64,000 nt of DNA from Balanoglossus misakiensis. Lineage: Eukaryota; Hemichordata. Positions 8,633 through 23,117 of this stretch are shown in pieces (within the stretch, counting starts at the first letter, position 1; every line of letters starts with the position of its first letter). Where the stretch lies: assembly GCA_040954595.2 (NCBI GenBank), contig CM082586.2:5146001-5210000 (forward strand), written 5' to 3'. The notes beneath the pieces were generated by a model that saw only the letters and a list, made by a program, of their open reading frames with translations, did not search any database and was not told where the DNA came from. A program made the translations under genes and the position numbers.

Positions 8633-11600
8633 AAAACTACAAAATTAGATGGAACATGTTTTAAACTGAAATAAAAAGGAATGTTTTTGATATTGTTATT
8701 GCCAAACCATTTATCAATATGTAACACGCATGATACTACCCAATGACGTCTATAAACACGTGAAGGCAATTGGTAGATTCTTACGTTTGTCGGAAATACT
8801 TGTGATTAGTGGATTGGATCCTACTGATCAAGCATTACTCAGTCCTGTCCAGAACCTGCAGGAGGCCACAGCTGGAAACCAGATCCGCTAATTATATTCC
8901 TGGATGTTAAGTTCACAATCTGAAATTACATAAAAAATATACCTCCCATGTGGAATAAACTGTGATTAACATAAAATCCTCATCTGTTGTGTTTTTGCGT
9001 CAGTGTCCTCGTTGCAACTCGATTTCGGCTTTGTTTCCCCTGTTTGGGCAGGATTGTCAACAGCCGAAGGGCTCTGAAGCCTACCTGAAACTTAGCGCAT
9101 TCGTTTGAGTGTTGACAAAAGTTAAGGTTTTAAACATGTTCTCTGTTATATACGCATCAATTTCATACGTGTATGACAGAAATGGTTGTTAACGACACCG
9201 AAGACGTATCAATCTTCTAAAAGTTTTATTCCCGTGAATGCATCTCAGTTTTGAAAAACATAGATAGCATCAATAAATAATGAAAATGAACCCAGCGTTT
9301 GCTACCTGCGTGCACTAAATCCACATCTTTCGTTTCGATCCCATGCATATTAGATGGCGCTTTTACGAGAGATGTAATAGCTTCTGTAAAATATTGAACA
9401 CTTTCTATTAACCGTTCTCTGGATGCCTTGGAGCAGTTCATAATACACACAGTAAGCTCCGTTGATTATTTGACCTCGCAAATATTGTATGATAAGCCGA
9501 ATAAATTTGTCTGGCAAGATAGCAATATATAAGAATGTTTTGCATAAATCGTACAAAGGAGGCACGAATATATGCCTGTTCGTTAACTCAGATTTATGTA
9601 TGTCCAGGAACGCCAATTGTATTAAAATCTTTCTTTCATCTCTGTGTGACAACTCGTGATGGGTACAGATAAAGAAAGTTTGAAATATTTCTGATTTTCG
9701 CTTTCTGATTTTTCACGATCATGTTTTTTTTCTCAGGTGGGCATTGTGTGGAATATACGCGTGATAAATGTTGAAACGGAGACACGATGTTCCCCGCTAC
9801 GAACGACAGGTAAATGTGGGTTTTCACTCAAACTGTTTGTTTGCCTTCATTATGCGCCCTGAAATAATGAGGACTTTCGTTATCTTTAATGAGCTATAGA
9901 TTTTAAAACTTAATTGATCCCAGAGTCGTGTTTATCAAACGTTTCCTTGTGTTCTTGATTGTGACTTTCTCGGAAGGTCACGTTTTACTGAGATCCCTTC
10001 CCTTGAACCAGACCCTTGAAAAGTCATGGTGGAAACTGTTCCTGCAATTAGACGGAAGTTCAGATCATAAAATCTAATTCAGGCGCCATTTTGACGACAA
10101 ACATTATCAGAAAAATACTGAGCTTTTCAGATTATACTTATAGTAGCCTAAGGTTTCTGGCCCATTTATTGTGAACGTACATGTCGACCAGGCAGAAATT
10201 CTGCACTGGCAAAGGGTACTGCTTTATTCAAGGATGTTACTTTGAGTTTAATCGACTGCAAGAAAAACACGATGTACCATTTAATGCTGACAAATCCAGC
10301 GTTAAAAACTGCGCCATGGCATAGTGTTGATTGGATAAACCTATTTAAGAAGAATAAATTCAATTTCCCGTGAAGATCGAACAGGGACTCTTAAGTTAAT
10401 GGACATGTCAAGCTGGCCTCTTCAGGTAGATCTGTCTTTGCCGAAAACATGACATTTTCCTTTGTGTGTTTTAATTACTAATTTTGACTCTTTTGAGCAT
10501 TAAATCGCTGGCGATGCGGCATTAACACGGTTGAAAATATTGCTTCAACGGCTTCATAATTGATAACTCGCACTTTCCAAGGACAAGAAACTAAACAATC
10601 AGCAGTGTTAGTGGGAATGTTGAGGGTTGGTGTAAAGGGAATCGTAATTGTTAAAAGTCTTCAGGGAGTTTGATTGTACCCTTGAAACTGACGGTTTTCC
10701 TATAGGTAACAATCATTTCTTTAAACTACTGTAATATTGGATGTATGTTGAGTCACGGGCGCATAAACCGACGAAAGTTAAGCATTTGCGCAGACTCGAA
10801 CTATGTGAAAAACAACGAAATGTTAAAAGACTTGGCTGATGGTTTCTGCTGATGGTTGTGATCCCCATTTTACATACTCCGCAGTAACTATAAAATCTTA
10901 CTGCAAGTGTTGAATGTCTCTTCTATCACAATCTTTGTGAGCTCGGAAAACAGTAGTAAACGAGGTGTTATGGCGATTTTTCTTTGAAAGCATTAATGTT
11001 GACCCTGATATTAGCGTGCAAATCCTATTTTCACGACTCTTTCGGGAAAAAGCTATCAACATGAAATATTTAGGCCTAATGCGTCGAATTTGAAGATTGT
11101 TTGATAACAGAATACAAGGTTTGACTTTATCGCGGAGTTTGTAATTTTTTGCGATGATACGCAGTTACAATTACTCGAGACCCTAACTTACATGCAAGCC
11201 TACTATACAATTAAAGTGTACAACATAAAATAGTGATTTACGGACTTGACCGCTGTTGGCATCTGATATGGATAGGCGAGGGAGACATTTGGTCATATTT
11301 GACGTCTTGTAAACACTTCTATTATAAAGTTGAGGAGGGCCATTTCAAATGAAATGGTAGTTTAACAACTCATGCACGTCGTCGTCAAGTGAAATATCAC
11401 ATGTCAACGTATGGCATGTGCATAATGTCGTGTGTACAAACATTAGTGTAATGCAAAGTAAAAACCATATTTTGCAATGACATAATTATCTTGTAGCAGT
11501 TACTCTTTGTGCCTAGTGTCTGTCTTGCTAACATCTTGTCTCATACCCACAGCCGTAGACGGGACAACACCCACGCTGGAATACTCAAGTTAAACTTTTG

Positions 11601-11708
11601 TGTCCGGACCCACAAGCCAGCTGCTGACCAATCACAGGGCTACCGGTACAAGTCAGTCGAGCAACATCACGTGAGTTTATATTTTATCCCCTTGGTTGCA
11701 GTGCAACT
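8633..11708. other. Start of the non-coding interval upstream of the receptor
   Basis: No supported gene; minus-strand frames at 9226-9827 and 10166-10363 look like chance. CCAATGACGTC at 8740-8750 joins a CCAAT box to a CRE half-site and is followed on the plus strand by TATAAA. Weak minus-strand donors (AAAC|GTAAGA near 8783; TTCAG|GTAGGC near 9083) could belong to receptor 5' exons but cannot be separated from chance. Confidence 0.45.
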
Positions 11709-12626
11709 GTGAATGTCTGTGTTGGCAGACTTAACCTTTACACCCCCAGTTCTCTTAATAAATGTCCAAACTTTCCATAGAAAATGATGGGTTTGGACTG
11801 AACCATGGTGGTGAAAGGGTTGACTCTGGCCACACAAACATCACTGTTTCTGTGCAGATTGTGAACATCTTTGTGGGCAGACTTAAACCCTTACACCCCC
11901 AGTTCTCGTTACAGAGGTCCAAACTTTCCATGAAAAATGATGGGTTTGGACTGAACCATAGTGGTGAAAGGGTTGACTCTGGCCAAACAGACATCACTGT
12001 TTCTGTGCGGCTTGTGAACATCAGTGTGGGCAGACTTAAACCTTACACCCCCAGTTCTCAGTATAGAGGTCCAAACTTTCCATAGAAAATGATGGGTTTG
12101 GACTGAACCATGGTGGTGAAAGGGTTAACTCTGGCCACACAGACATCACTGTTTCTGTGCAGCTTGTGAACATCTTTGTGGGCAGACTTAAACCCTTACA
12201 CCCCCAGTTCTCTCAATAAATGTCCAAAATTTCCATAGAAAATGATGGGTTTGGACTGAACCATGGTGGTGAAAGGGTTGACTCTGGCCACACAGACATC
12301 ACTGTTTCTGTGCAGCTTGTGAACATCTTTGTGGGCAGACTTAAACCCTTACACCCCCAGTTCTCTCAATAAATGTCCAAAATTTCCATAGAAAATGATG
12401 GGTTTGGACTGAACCATGGTGGTGAAAGGGTTAACTCTGGCCACACAGACATCACTGTTTCTGTACAGCTTGTGAACATCTTTGTGGGCAGACTTAAACC
12501 CTTACACCCCCAGTTCTCTCAATAAAGTTCCAAACTTTCCATAGAAAATGATGGGTTTGGACTGAACCATGTTGGTGAAAGGGTTGACTCTGCCCATACA
12601 GACATCACTGTTTCTGTGCAGATTGT
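11709..12626 (+). repeat. Minisatellite: six tandem copies of a 153 bp unit
   Basis: The phrase GATGGGTTTGGACTGAACCA recurs at 11786, 11939, 12091, 12244, 12397 and 12550, giving spacings of 153, 152, 153, 153 and 153 bp; the array spans 918 bp. Copies 4 and 5 are nearly identical; copy 1 is the most diverged. Each unit contains an inverted pair (AACCCTTACACC and GGTGAAAGGGTT) about 75 nt apart. Copies 3 and 5 share a GGGTTAACTC variant whereas the others have GGGTTGACTC, hinting at duplication of two-unit blocks. The unit is a multiple of three, so frames persist for one to two copies, but stops (for example in CAATAAATG) break them; I do not call it coding. Confidence 0.95.
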
Positions 12627-13457
12627 TTTTTAAGGCAGCATATAAGTCACTACCAGATGGAAAACGTCGATTGTCACGTCCTTTAGACAGCGCAGTCAGA
12701 CAGCCACCGTTTCATTTGTTGTTCTCCTCGGCGATGTTCTTTGTAGCGTGACGAACGAGAGTACTATGAAGCTGTCAATCACCATAAATAGTGCAGACTA
12801 ATCCCAGTTCGAACGTACTTGGCGTTGCTGTGACAAGTAGTCGACAAACAGATTGTATCTGATAAGAGCCTAGTGGATAAAAGAGTATCTTAAAATGCTG
12901 CATATTAGGCTTATCTAGGGTTTTTATGTCTTGTTGGCGAGAAGAGTTCCAAGCATGTTAATCACATAATCACAAGACGTAGAGAGAAAATGTCGACTCA
13001 GTTTTCGTGAAAACGTCGTTAACTTGGTGAAATTGAGCGGAAGATCTTGGTGAACATGAGCGTATTGCGAATTGTTATTTGCTTTGTTCCAAGGACGTAG
13101 ACTTCTTGTTACAAAAAAAATAACACACCTTGTGTGTCCTCATGCCAATAATATTTTCGTCGATTCAATAGTCGCATGATGATAATGAGCATGCATCTTT
13201 GTGCAATCACTGCAAACGCATAGAGTTCACAAAGGGTTCAAGGAAAACAATTATAAAACCTAATTGCAACCATGTCATTATACAAGTATTGATTTTAACC
13301 GGAAGATATAATTCCAGTGGCATGCATGTCTGTGGATGCGATAAACACAACTGTATATTCGATGTAGCATACTCAGTAGGTCTTCCATTTAATTAGGATC
13401 AGATTCGATTTACAATTACCGATGTCCATCTCATGGTTAGAAACTGAACTCTGATTT

Positions 13458-13476
13458 CATTGTCTCAGAGACAATG
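13458..13476. promoter_or_regulatory. Perfect 9 bp inverted repeat with SOX-type half-sites
   Basis: CATTGTCTC and GAGACAATG are perfect inverted copies separated by one A. Each arm contains the SOX core ATTGT/ACAAT. Whether it is bound is unknown. Confidence 0.3.
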
Positions 13477-16400
13477 ATATTTTAAGTTGCACAGTCAATT
13501 TGTGGCTATTGATTCACGTGATTAACTTTAGTCAAGATGCACGCGCTAATAATACAACTAACATTAACTTCTGTGTTAGCTTTCAGTAGGTCTCAATGTC
13601 AACTGCTTGTGTATATTGTCCACACAGCCTACCTGTTTTTTGTCCTTTGGTCTTATTCCCAAAGTACTGTATGTTCCTCAGTACACTGTATTATATTTAC
13701 AGACTGCAAAAGCATTTCCATGTAAGCTAATGTGTCCAATCAATACGTTACTTGCCTATCAAACTAACGCTTAGATCAATAGAATTCACTTGAATGGCAC
13801 TAAGCAATACTAGGTTCCTATACCCCTGCCACCCAAGACCGATGAATACTTGTCTTATTCACGCCACCTTAAAGATTTGTCCTGATCTAGGGAATCGTGC
13901 CTGTTGAAGGTAGTTTTCAGACATAATTTTGTGGTCATTGCTTATTCAGTACTGATCAGTCAATGCTGGCGGTTTATTATGTTTTCCTTTAAGTTGTTTA
14001 TCTGTATTGTTTCTAAGTAGTTGACGAAAAGCACACATTCTTTAGACATAGGTGTTGCAGTCTAGACCTAAATGCATTGAAATAGTGAACAGCAACTACA
14101 TGTCACTTAAACCTGAGATTAAAGACCACACCGCTATTTCTTATTCTTTGCAAAAATGTAACATTTGCCTTTATGTCATTGTCTAGGAGAGTGAGGAATA
14201 TATGTGAGTGATGGCACCACACTACTGCTGGTGGGATTCTGATTTTCCACCCATCACAAATTCCCCCCAGATAAATATCTATCACCCAGTGACAGTCATA
14301 AAAGTAATCATGCAGGCAGCCCTGGGATTAATGCACAGCCCTCGAGTCAAACCATGTTAAATGTATTCATTAAAATTACACCTCAGGGTGGGACCTCACT
14401 AATGTAAAAAGGATGTGATACCTCATTACATTATGCTTAATAGGTTTTGTGAGTTAAATATTAAGGAGTTTGTTTTTAAAATTGCAGTGATTAATTGAAG
14501 CAATCATTGCACTTGTAAAGCAATGCCAGAATGATTGATTTGAAATTTGAACCACACAGCATTTTTAGCTTGAGATACTGTGTTTGGACAGACTGCAGTC
14601 AGCCATTGCTTTATCGCATGACATCACAGTAAATATACTCACAGAATGACAGAACTTTAGCCGGATCAGCCTGAGTAATGCAGGACATTGGTGTATTAAA
14701 CTAACCTTTGTTCCGATAGAGGTTGTATCTCACACGTTCCTGTATTTCGCCTAATAGATAATGTTCACTACCTCATCTCAGAAGGCAGCTGTCTGACACA
14801 AAATTTGTGATGCATTCACACTTAACCAATCGTGATATGCGGATCTGCAGATTTTCAAGCGCTATTTTGTCACCAGTGTCTCGACATACATCTCATTTTA
14901 CCTGATAATCTACGCAAAATCCCAATATATGTTAACGTATATCACCATAGCCCTTTCCAGTTACAGTAAAAGCACACTTTTGAAAAATTGAATATCCTTT
15001 TAAAGCATCAAGTAACGAAACCTTATGTGAAACCGGAGGACGATTGAGACATCGATATGGAAAACTACACATTTTTTATACAAGATAACATTATCATCGA
15101 AGACACAAGGAGGGGGAAATATATGCCTTTCAGCAAAATTTTCCTTTACTCATGTTCCATTACCCATGAGGACTGTCAATTTCTTGTAAGACATACCGGG
15201 TATATACAGAATATAGCATAATCTCAGAATTGCTCTCCCGTTTCATCAAGCTACCTAACACCTACAAGATATAAGGTTGCCAAAAATGGCACCCATTGAT
15301 TTGAAGGAACGACGATTTATACTTCATGCTCTGCATGTCAATTGACAATATGCGCCTACACATTCTTGTTGCCGTTTGCATTAGAGAAACACGCTTCAAC
15401 AAATTATTGGGGCGTGTACAAAGGTACCGGCAGTAAAACGTAGGGTCGGTAGTTGATTGAACATACTCTTTATGTGTACCTAATATAATTTAATAACAGC
15501 AAATAAACCTGTCATTAAGTTAAATAAAAAGGGACCGTCTGTCAGAAGCCGCCCTACTCAAGTGCATTAAGTATTTAACCTCACCCAACCTCCAAGCATA
15601 TAAATGTTCACAAAATCAAACGTTTAAGAGCTAACATGACCACGTCGATGCTAATGGCAATTTAAATGTGTCTGCAGTAGTAAAATAAAAACCGAATAGT
15701 CTCCCAAGGTGGTAGTACGCCACCCTACCATGGAACTCAGCAATCTTTATTAGCAACTTCATTATCAAGCTTTTGCTGGAGGATTACATAAGTGTGTATA
15801 TTCGTTTACGAGATTACGTCATGGTGAATCACTGTTATTAAAGGGCAAGACACTGTCTTTAAGGACAAATGTTTCAAAACAGTAACCCTAATGTATACGG
15901 AGTTGGACGATAAGGAACTACTAAAATCGAAGCAGAAAATTACCCGGGCTGGTCACAAATAAGGGTTCTCATGATTGCGATTAGATGGAGCAGGTGGATG
16001 GACAGGATCAGTATAATTTGTCCTTGGTTTGATGAACTGTTATGTATAGAATGATGAAGGCATAAGCCCATCGTTATGTGCTTGGGTAAGTGTACATTTG
16101 GAAATATAGATGTCTGCAAATCTGATGTGTTTCTTTTTAGGAGAGTGTATTGCAGTGGATATGAGATATGAATTTCAACTACCCATGACTTGTCTCGATG
16201 GCATCACTATTTGGGTCAAACTCAATTCTCGAACTTCATTCACGATTCTCATTAGGAGAAGGTCCATTGTATAGTGCACCAGTCACCTTCTCCAACCACT
16301 CAAATGTTTCGTGCGCAGTGCGCAGATTTACAGTGAAGATAATTTGTCAAGCACATTTTTTTAAAGTAGATGACGTATTTCTCTTTAAGTTCACATTGCG

Positions 16401-18999
16401 TGCCAGATTTGATAGGTATCATTTGCGTCGTGAAAGGGTAAGAACTTCAAAAGGGACACAAAAAGGACAAAGTTCGGTGCTCAAATGGAGACATAATGCC
16501 TCCAGTGGATGGGCACTACAGAATTTGAATCGAGTTTTCATTTCTTGCAAGGCAGATTGACCGATTTAATCCAAAGGAAGCTTTGGGGGAGAAATAACCA
16601 CTGTACCTATATACAAGCTTGAAGAGGGATTTTTAATTTCAACATAGTGTGTCATTAAAATGTGAGTATCATTGTCAGCAGAGGCGCTGTCCCAGAGATG
16701 TAAGCAACGTCGACTATGGCTGGTTTTATGCAAGTTGCATTGCTTAAGGCAGTTTTCTTGAACTGCAAATTTGTTTTCCGATGCATCTCAGGAACGAGAC
16801 CTGCGGTGGGTGAATTCCACAATGAATCGGATTCTGCACCCCAGTATCATTAGATACAATGAGGCTTCCCCATAACAAAGACCGCGTGCAGTAAGCGCAT
16901 AGAACTAATACGTCGTTAGGCATGTCGGATGGCCCTGATACTCGCTTCGAAGTAATGGAACATACTAAAATCGTAAGATTTACAACCCAAAATAACTAGA
17001 ACACAAATTTGACTTTAATAGCTTTGTTTGATCAAAATATAAAAGGTGACCTTTAGTGTTTCGGGGTTGTTCGTCAAAATGTATTCATTCCAAAAAACGG
17101 TAAATACGAAATGGCTTCATTTGGATTCGTCCCGTGGGCACAACGTGGCATTTAGGTTCTTTCATCGGAGACGTCGGTGGGCTTTGAAGTAATATTGTCG
17201 TTACTTGGCAAATTTTGTGCCTGGATAACTAACTGTTTTGAGCTTGCCTTTCTGTTAAGGAGAGTCTGTTTGTGTATGTAACACTTGGCCATAATGTTGT
17301 GCAGTTCTAGTGATGTGTGTAGACGTCAGCATAAAAAAGACAGGTGCGTACATTTTGATTTTAGTTTGTTTTACACTTTTAGAGGGGAAGGGGGTGTCAG
17401 AACTGCACATGGGCAACTTTTCATTTTTGAACACACCATCGGTATTGCTTCCAAAGTTCCGGGAGACCATGCCAACCAAAACAAGTTATATCAAAGGAAC
17501 TTAGCCTTCACAGGTAATGGCAACTTTGTAAGATCGGTACGCCTGACACTCTCCCTGTCAACAGATTACAAGATAAGTTGATATTACTCCCCCTGTAAAT
17601 GAACTCTAGTGGCGTGACCCCGATGATCCCCAATTCCCATGATGCGCGATAAGATATTAAACTTCCTGTCATATGAAATTAAATCTCTTTCGTGAAGCAG
17701 GAGACTAATATATTACCTCGTTAATGACTCAGTCGTGCGTAACGTCACTTTTCTTGTGGGACTTTCACTGCCGTCATAATGACCACTGACGAACACAAGT
17801 GTCTCATAAAAATCTGAGGTCGGGGGTTTGTGTGTTGGCTTAGTAACAGGACATAGCCAGGTATTTGCACTTTGTCATTCATATTCCCCACAGAATAGCA
17901 GGGTATATCAAGTGTATGGCTAGTGTCATGTGCTTCTAGGTCTCTTAACAAGTTTACATTGAATCCCAGCTTTTATGGCATGACGTATTTTCCCCGGGAT
18001 ATATGGCAAAAGCTGAAGACGACTGACATAAACTCACAGGGTTTTGCTGCACGAGCGATTCATATATCGTAATAAGCATCATACATGTCGTGTTACCCCT
18101 CCAGCCAAGGATGTACGGTTTTCGTAAACATCATAAACCCTCTCTATACTTACTCATTAAACATGAAATTGGACCTTAGCTTTGCAAGAAGATTGGATTT
18201 GATGATTTCATATCAGATTTCCAGGCGAGATTTGCATCAGAAGACACGGATCCGAAAAAGTGGGGGAATATAAGATAGTTAGATTTTCTTTTATAGAATT
18301 TTAAGCCCCAAGAGTAATTTGATATTAGAATGGACAGGAAATGGTGCATGGTGAGTCGTTCAAAGCAGAGTATGATCAGTTCATCTCTCAGTATGTTACT
18401 GTTTTGCTAATGTTGTTACAAATCACACGCTGTGCACTCATCACAGATGAGCAGTCAGAACTTCCACCTCAAATAATTCACTTTACGAGCTACTGATGCT
18501 TCCATTTGCTAAACGTTTTTCTTGCGCTGATAAGAGTCACTTTTTTGCAAATCTTGTTGACACCGGGTTACAAAAGCGATGCAGTGGGTGTTCAACATCC
18601 CTATTGTTGTGCATCACTGTGTACATTAGTCGGCTGTGTTTGTAGTTCCATCAGGCGCGATGACGGCAAGATGCTTTACCAATGTATGATCCATCTGTAT
18701 AATCGTGTTTCCCGTGTATAACACATTGTTGGGTACATAAAGCAATTTAAATTAGAAACAGCATGACTCCTGTACTCGACTCTCTTCTTGACGTTCATTC
18801 TATGTGATCTCAACGGCGTTGCTGGAGAAAATTGCCTGTTAACAATTAAGACGAAGTCCCAGCATGATCAGCGCAATATTTGCTTTGCAACGCTTTGGAT
18901 GCCTTTTTGTGTGTCATGGACAGTACCTAGCATGAAGCTTCATCTGTTCCATTCACAGTTTCCATGTTTATACCTTTATAAGCTGAGCACCAACTTTAC

Positions 19000-19007
19000 T
19001 GACGTCA
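19000..19007. promoter_or_regulatory. Perfect CRE palindrome
   Basis: TGACGTCA, 18 bp after a TATAAG element at 18977-18982. The same pairing in the opposite order (CRE then TATAAG) occurs at 61253. Confidence 0.4.
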
Positions 19008-22000
19008 CAAATTCCACTTCAAAAACAGTAGTTTTAGGTTTACGAACTTTCTAATACTCCATTTCCTAAAGGTTGTATGAACTTTGCATGTCTAATAGCA
19101 AAAAAAGTCATTCATTACATATTCACATCACAGCTCACCACATAAAGAGCTGAAACCATTTCATGTGTTGATGGAAACCAAGTAATTAAGGCGGAAACAA
19201 AATGAGGTAACATTTGAGCCTATAATCACGAATGATATACAACATATCCGTTTCCCTCCAAGCATACTGTATACTTAAATTGGCACAGCACATTCTGTGA
19301 TGCGGACACTGGCAGTCAATTAATTACACAAAACAGGACAACTTTAGTGAAAAGTCGGAAATAATCTATTAACCCACATTTAATACAGAACCCTTATCTC
19401 CGTGGTGCAATAATTGTGTAAGCGAAGGCAGATTAAATAGCTCTGCAAAACCCAACCATTAACGGTTTGCAATAAATCAAGTATACCCACCATTGACTTT
19501 CAATTGCTAAATATCTGAAGTCAAAAAAATTGTGATTCATAATTTAGTTCTGAGGAATGCATTAAACAGACAAGGGTAGCCATTACAGTTTTGGTGCTTG
19601 ATGCTCTGTGTCCTATGTCCCACAAAATTTGAGGTCGGCACATGCGTAAGGAATGAGTCCGCAAATGGCTCTCCCAGTTTCAATATACCTCAGGCGGCTT
19701 GATCATTTGAGGCTTTCCGTTCTCCCATTTTCCGAATTGATAGTCATGAAATCACCCACATCTATCAACCTGAAGTAGGGGCTCTCTGGCATTATCCTGA
19801 AAAACGGGTGAATTATTTTCCCTGAACAATTTCCGACCAAAATGCCAGTAATAGCTTCCAAAGCTCCTCACAAGCCGTTATTAAGCACCTGATTCTTCCC
19901 GCCCCAGTGCGTGCACACTTGCATGGTAATGACGGTTTCGCCGTTAATGTGCTCCTGGCAAACCCTTTTGCCGTGCACACTCGAAGGTAAGGTGGGGTTG
20001 TTTAGTTGGTAACTGCATCTCTGCCATTTAGATTAAAGGTGTACTGTGACCACCAATTTACATGAACCACCCACTGAAATTAATTTTAATGTTGCAGAAA
20101 GTTGTCCACATGAAAAGTAATCAGACTTTAAGCAATGATTTGCGGACAGAAATTAAAAGAAAATTTATAACAGGAACTGCTATTGTTGGCCAAAGTATCC
20201 CTGTCCAATATCCCCCCCCTGAAACCAAACATGCTGTGACAACTCAGTTTTGCTCAAGTAAATAATGTCCCTATGACCAGAACTGTGTCCCCAAACGTAC
20301 GCTTATACCCGATTGTTCCTACATATTTCCTACCTTAAACAGGACTCCTATGTCTTGAGAATGCCGTGCTGCGCCCGACGAACAAGATTACACAATATCT
20401 CAACATATAAGGACGCAACGATGCACATGCGCTCTGGAATGATAACGTGACTCGAATAGAAATGATGGCGACAATCTGTGAGGACTCGCAGTCGAATACT
20501 TATTACCTACCGCCTGTGCTCATTATCTACTAAATACAAGCAAATTGAAAAACCGCGTACCAGTCGTGTTCATTTAACGTAGCTACCGAGTGAAATCCAC
20601 GGGAGATCCTTGCGAGAGATTATGTCTGTACTTGATGTGCACCACAGTTAATGTCAGACGAGGGTTCGCACCACTTGAAACTACCCATTAGGTAATCACT
20701 GCGCAAATAGTACAATGAGAGCCGTGACTACTCTGTCTCTCTGATGCAGACGAGAGAGTTATTTTCAGCTTTTTGGAATAGGACATGGTACAAAAGAATC
20801 ATACAAGAGAAGTACTTGAGTGAAACTTGTTGACCAGATGCAAGCTATTACCACGGCGCCTCTACAACGACACATGCCCTTCAGGTATATGCACACATAT
20901 TAATTTATTTGGGAGATATTTCTGCATGTTTAAAATTTGAAATGTAGATCATATTTCTTAACGTTAAACGCCCACGTACACCACATAATGTTGGAATTAT
21001 TATCTCCAACCACACGCAAACATTTGCAAAACTTACATTGACCAGAGAAACTGCGGCAGTTTGGCAGAACATAGGATTCAGATAGAAGCAAAAGAAGCGA
21101 GTTATAGGGATTCTTAAAAGCAAGAGATGAATAGAAAACCTACCGAACAAACAGAGTCTATGCAGCAAAACAGGAAACTATGCTTCGTCTGCTGCCTTTG
21201 ACATTCACACTTCGACTGACAGTGAGTCTCAAAGAAGTGGTACGCCCTCTGTGATATTACTGCGTCATACATGTAATTGGATGGGTTTTACACAGTTGGC
21301 TGCCCAATCTCATAATGCATGGTTAAACTGACTCGGCGAATAACTCCCGCCAAGAGCGAATGAAAATTGGGAATTTTTATAGCATATATTACACGGATAT
21401 ACCGGTATAAACACACAGGGGGTATACATGGCTATATACATGCAGATACGCAGATGGTGGAATGTTGGTTGGAGTGGTTAGTTTTGTCAGTTTTCCGTAA
21501 AAGGGTAGCATGAGAAACAATAGAAGGGATATAATCTCTGCAATGTTGTTTTGTGAATCGGTTATATCTTACTCAGTTTGCAGGATTTTCTTCAATATAG
21601 AGAAAAAAGTAGACTGTCGTGTGGTTTCTATAGTAAATCGGGTTACCGGAAACACATTTTCTTGGCCTAAATGGTTTCTGCGAATTACAATGTGCATATG
21701 TGTTGCCTGCTCTCATTTTGTTTCGTCTTCCGCACGGTCTCCGACTGATCAGAGTTTTCACAGTTGCTGTGGGCATTATTGCGATTATTTAACCGGAACG
21801 GAGTTGAAATAGTCAATCTTTACCCAATCGCTGCACGTGTTCTACCCCCTGGCTGTGGTTGGTTCACTAACGGCTAAAAGCTAACAGCCCCAACAGCCGA
21901 TCATGCAAAATTTGGTTTTCAGACATCATGTTCATTTAATGTTCACTGTGCGCTGCAAGACCGTTTGGCTATATCATATAAAAAGTCACAAATCGCAATA

Positions 22001-23117
22001 CCCCAACCAAAAGGACTCACCGACTTAATTTGCAAATATTACTTTTTCCAGTCACGCAACATTTATTAATCATAACAACGCAGATGTAACAACGGATCCG
22101 GATATGAATCAGTTAATTTCACAGATGACTGCCAACACAGACTTGGTGCTGTAGGCACTGCACAGATGGTTAATGAATTATGATAAACAGCCCAAGCAAT
22201 AAAAAAACTCATCAAACAGATGTTACGAAAGGAAAATTGGACCAGGCTGAGAAAATATATAAAGAAGAAAATAATTATATTTGACTAAAGCTCGTAAGGA
22301 AAATATACACCACTTTGAGACAAATTCTAGTTGCGGCGTGAACATTTTCACGTAGATATACATGTATGACTAGTACGCACGCGCATGTTTATTTTCATCA
22401 TTCATATATGTAAGCAGATTTGACTTTAATACATTCTGCTCCCAACATACATGAAGACCTGGTATATGTTAAAAAGGTTATATATATATTGAGCAACAAT
22501 GCGTAGATTACAAGTATGCTACAGTCCTTCATGCAGACATTGTGTTAAAGGCGAAAAATTCTCAAAACTTCAAATTCGAGATTGTCAGGGCGGAGTAGAA
22601 CAAGAAAATACCAACTTGTGGCATTTTGGAGTCACTGATCATTCGGAAACTGACTAGACACAAGAAAGTTGAAGACGTCTCCCCAAGAAAGGCTTTGCGG
22701 ACTAGGGAATAGTTTAATTTAGATTAGGTGCATTTTCTTTCTACTGATTGAATTACTCCCGACATTATTATTTCAGAAGACATCATTACGGGGGGAAAAC
22801 GAGATTTATTTTCGAAAAGTCACGAGCGTACTCAAAAATAAACGTAATTGCGTAAACGAAGTCTTCTGTCCTGTGGTGTTCTTAAGGAACTGCCATTCAG
22901 GGAACATATGTCGTATTGATCTAAGATTTTACACAAATAGAAATGTTCCCATATGGTTTTATGTGTCTTTGAAAGAAATGTTCGATGTTGCCCACTGGAA
23001 ATGGAACGAAACAAATTAAGCCAGACAGAAGAAACAGTATAGAATTACCATCAATGAACATGCTAGATATTAACATGTGAACAAAATCTCTAAAACTTCT
23101 CGCATGTTATGTCTCTC

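Larger units (their letters stand above)
12627..23117. other. Non-coding interval
   Basis: No convincing gene in 10.5 kb. The longest frame is 16198-16560 on the plus strand (120 codons), with no recognised motif. Noted sites: an odd palindrome at 13458-13476 (CATTGTCTC, one base, GAGACAATG); TATAAG at 18977 followed by a perfect CRE at 19000; TACCGGTA at 21400; and a plus-strand donor-like GAAG|GTAAGG near 19987. Confidence 0.45.

Noticed and set aside
8166-8648. 160-codon plus-strand frame over the first receptor
   Set aside because: Antisense shadow of the GPCR. The frames at 7418-7819, 7603-7902 and 7785-8033 are likewise shadows.
11755-12085. Repeated frames on both strands in the minisatellite
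   Set aside because: The unit length is a multiple of three, so frames persist by periodicity; other copies contain stops.
16198-16560. 120-codon plus-strand frame starting MASLFGSNS
   Set aside because: No recognisable domain, low-quality codon pattern and no splice partner; such lengths occur by chance in 64 kb.
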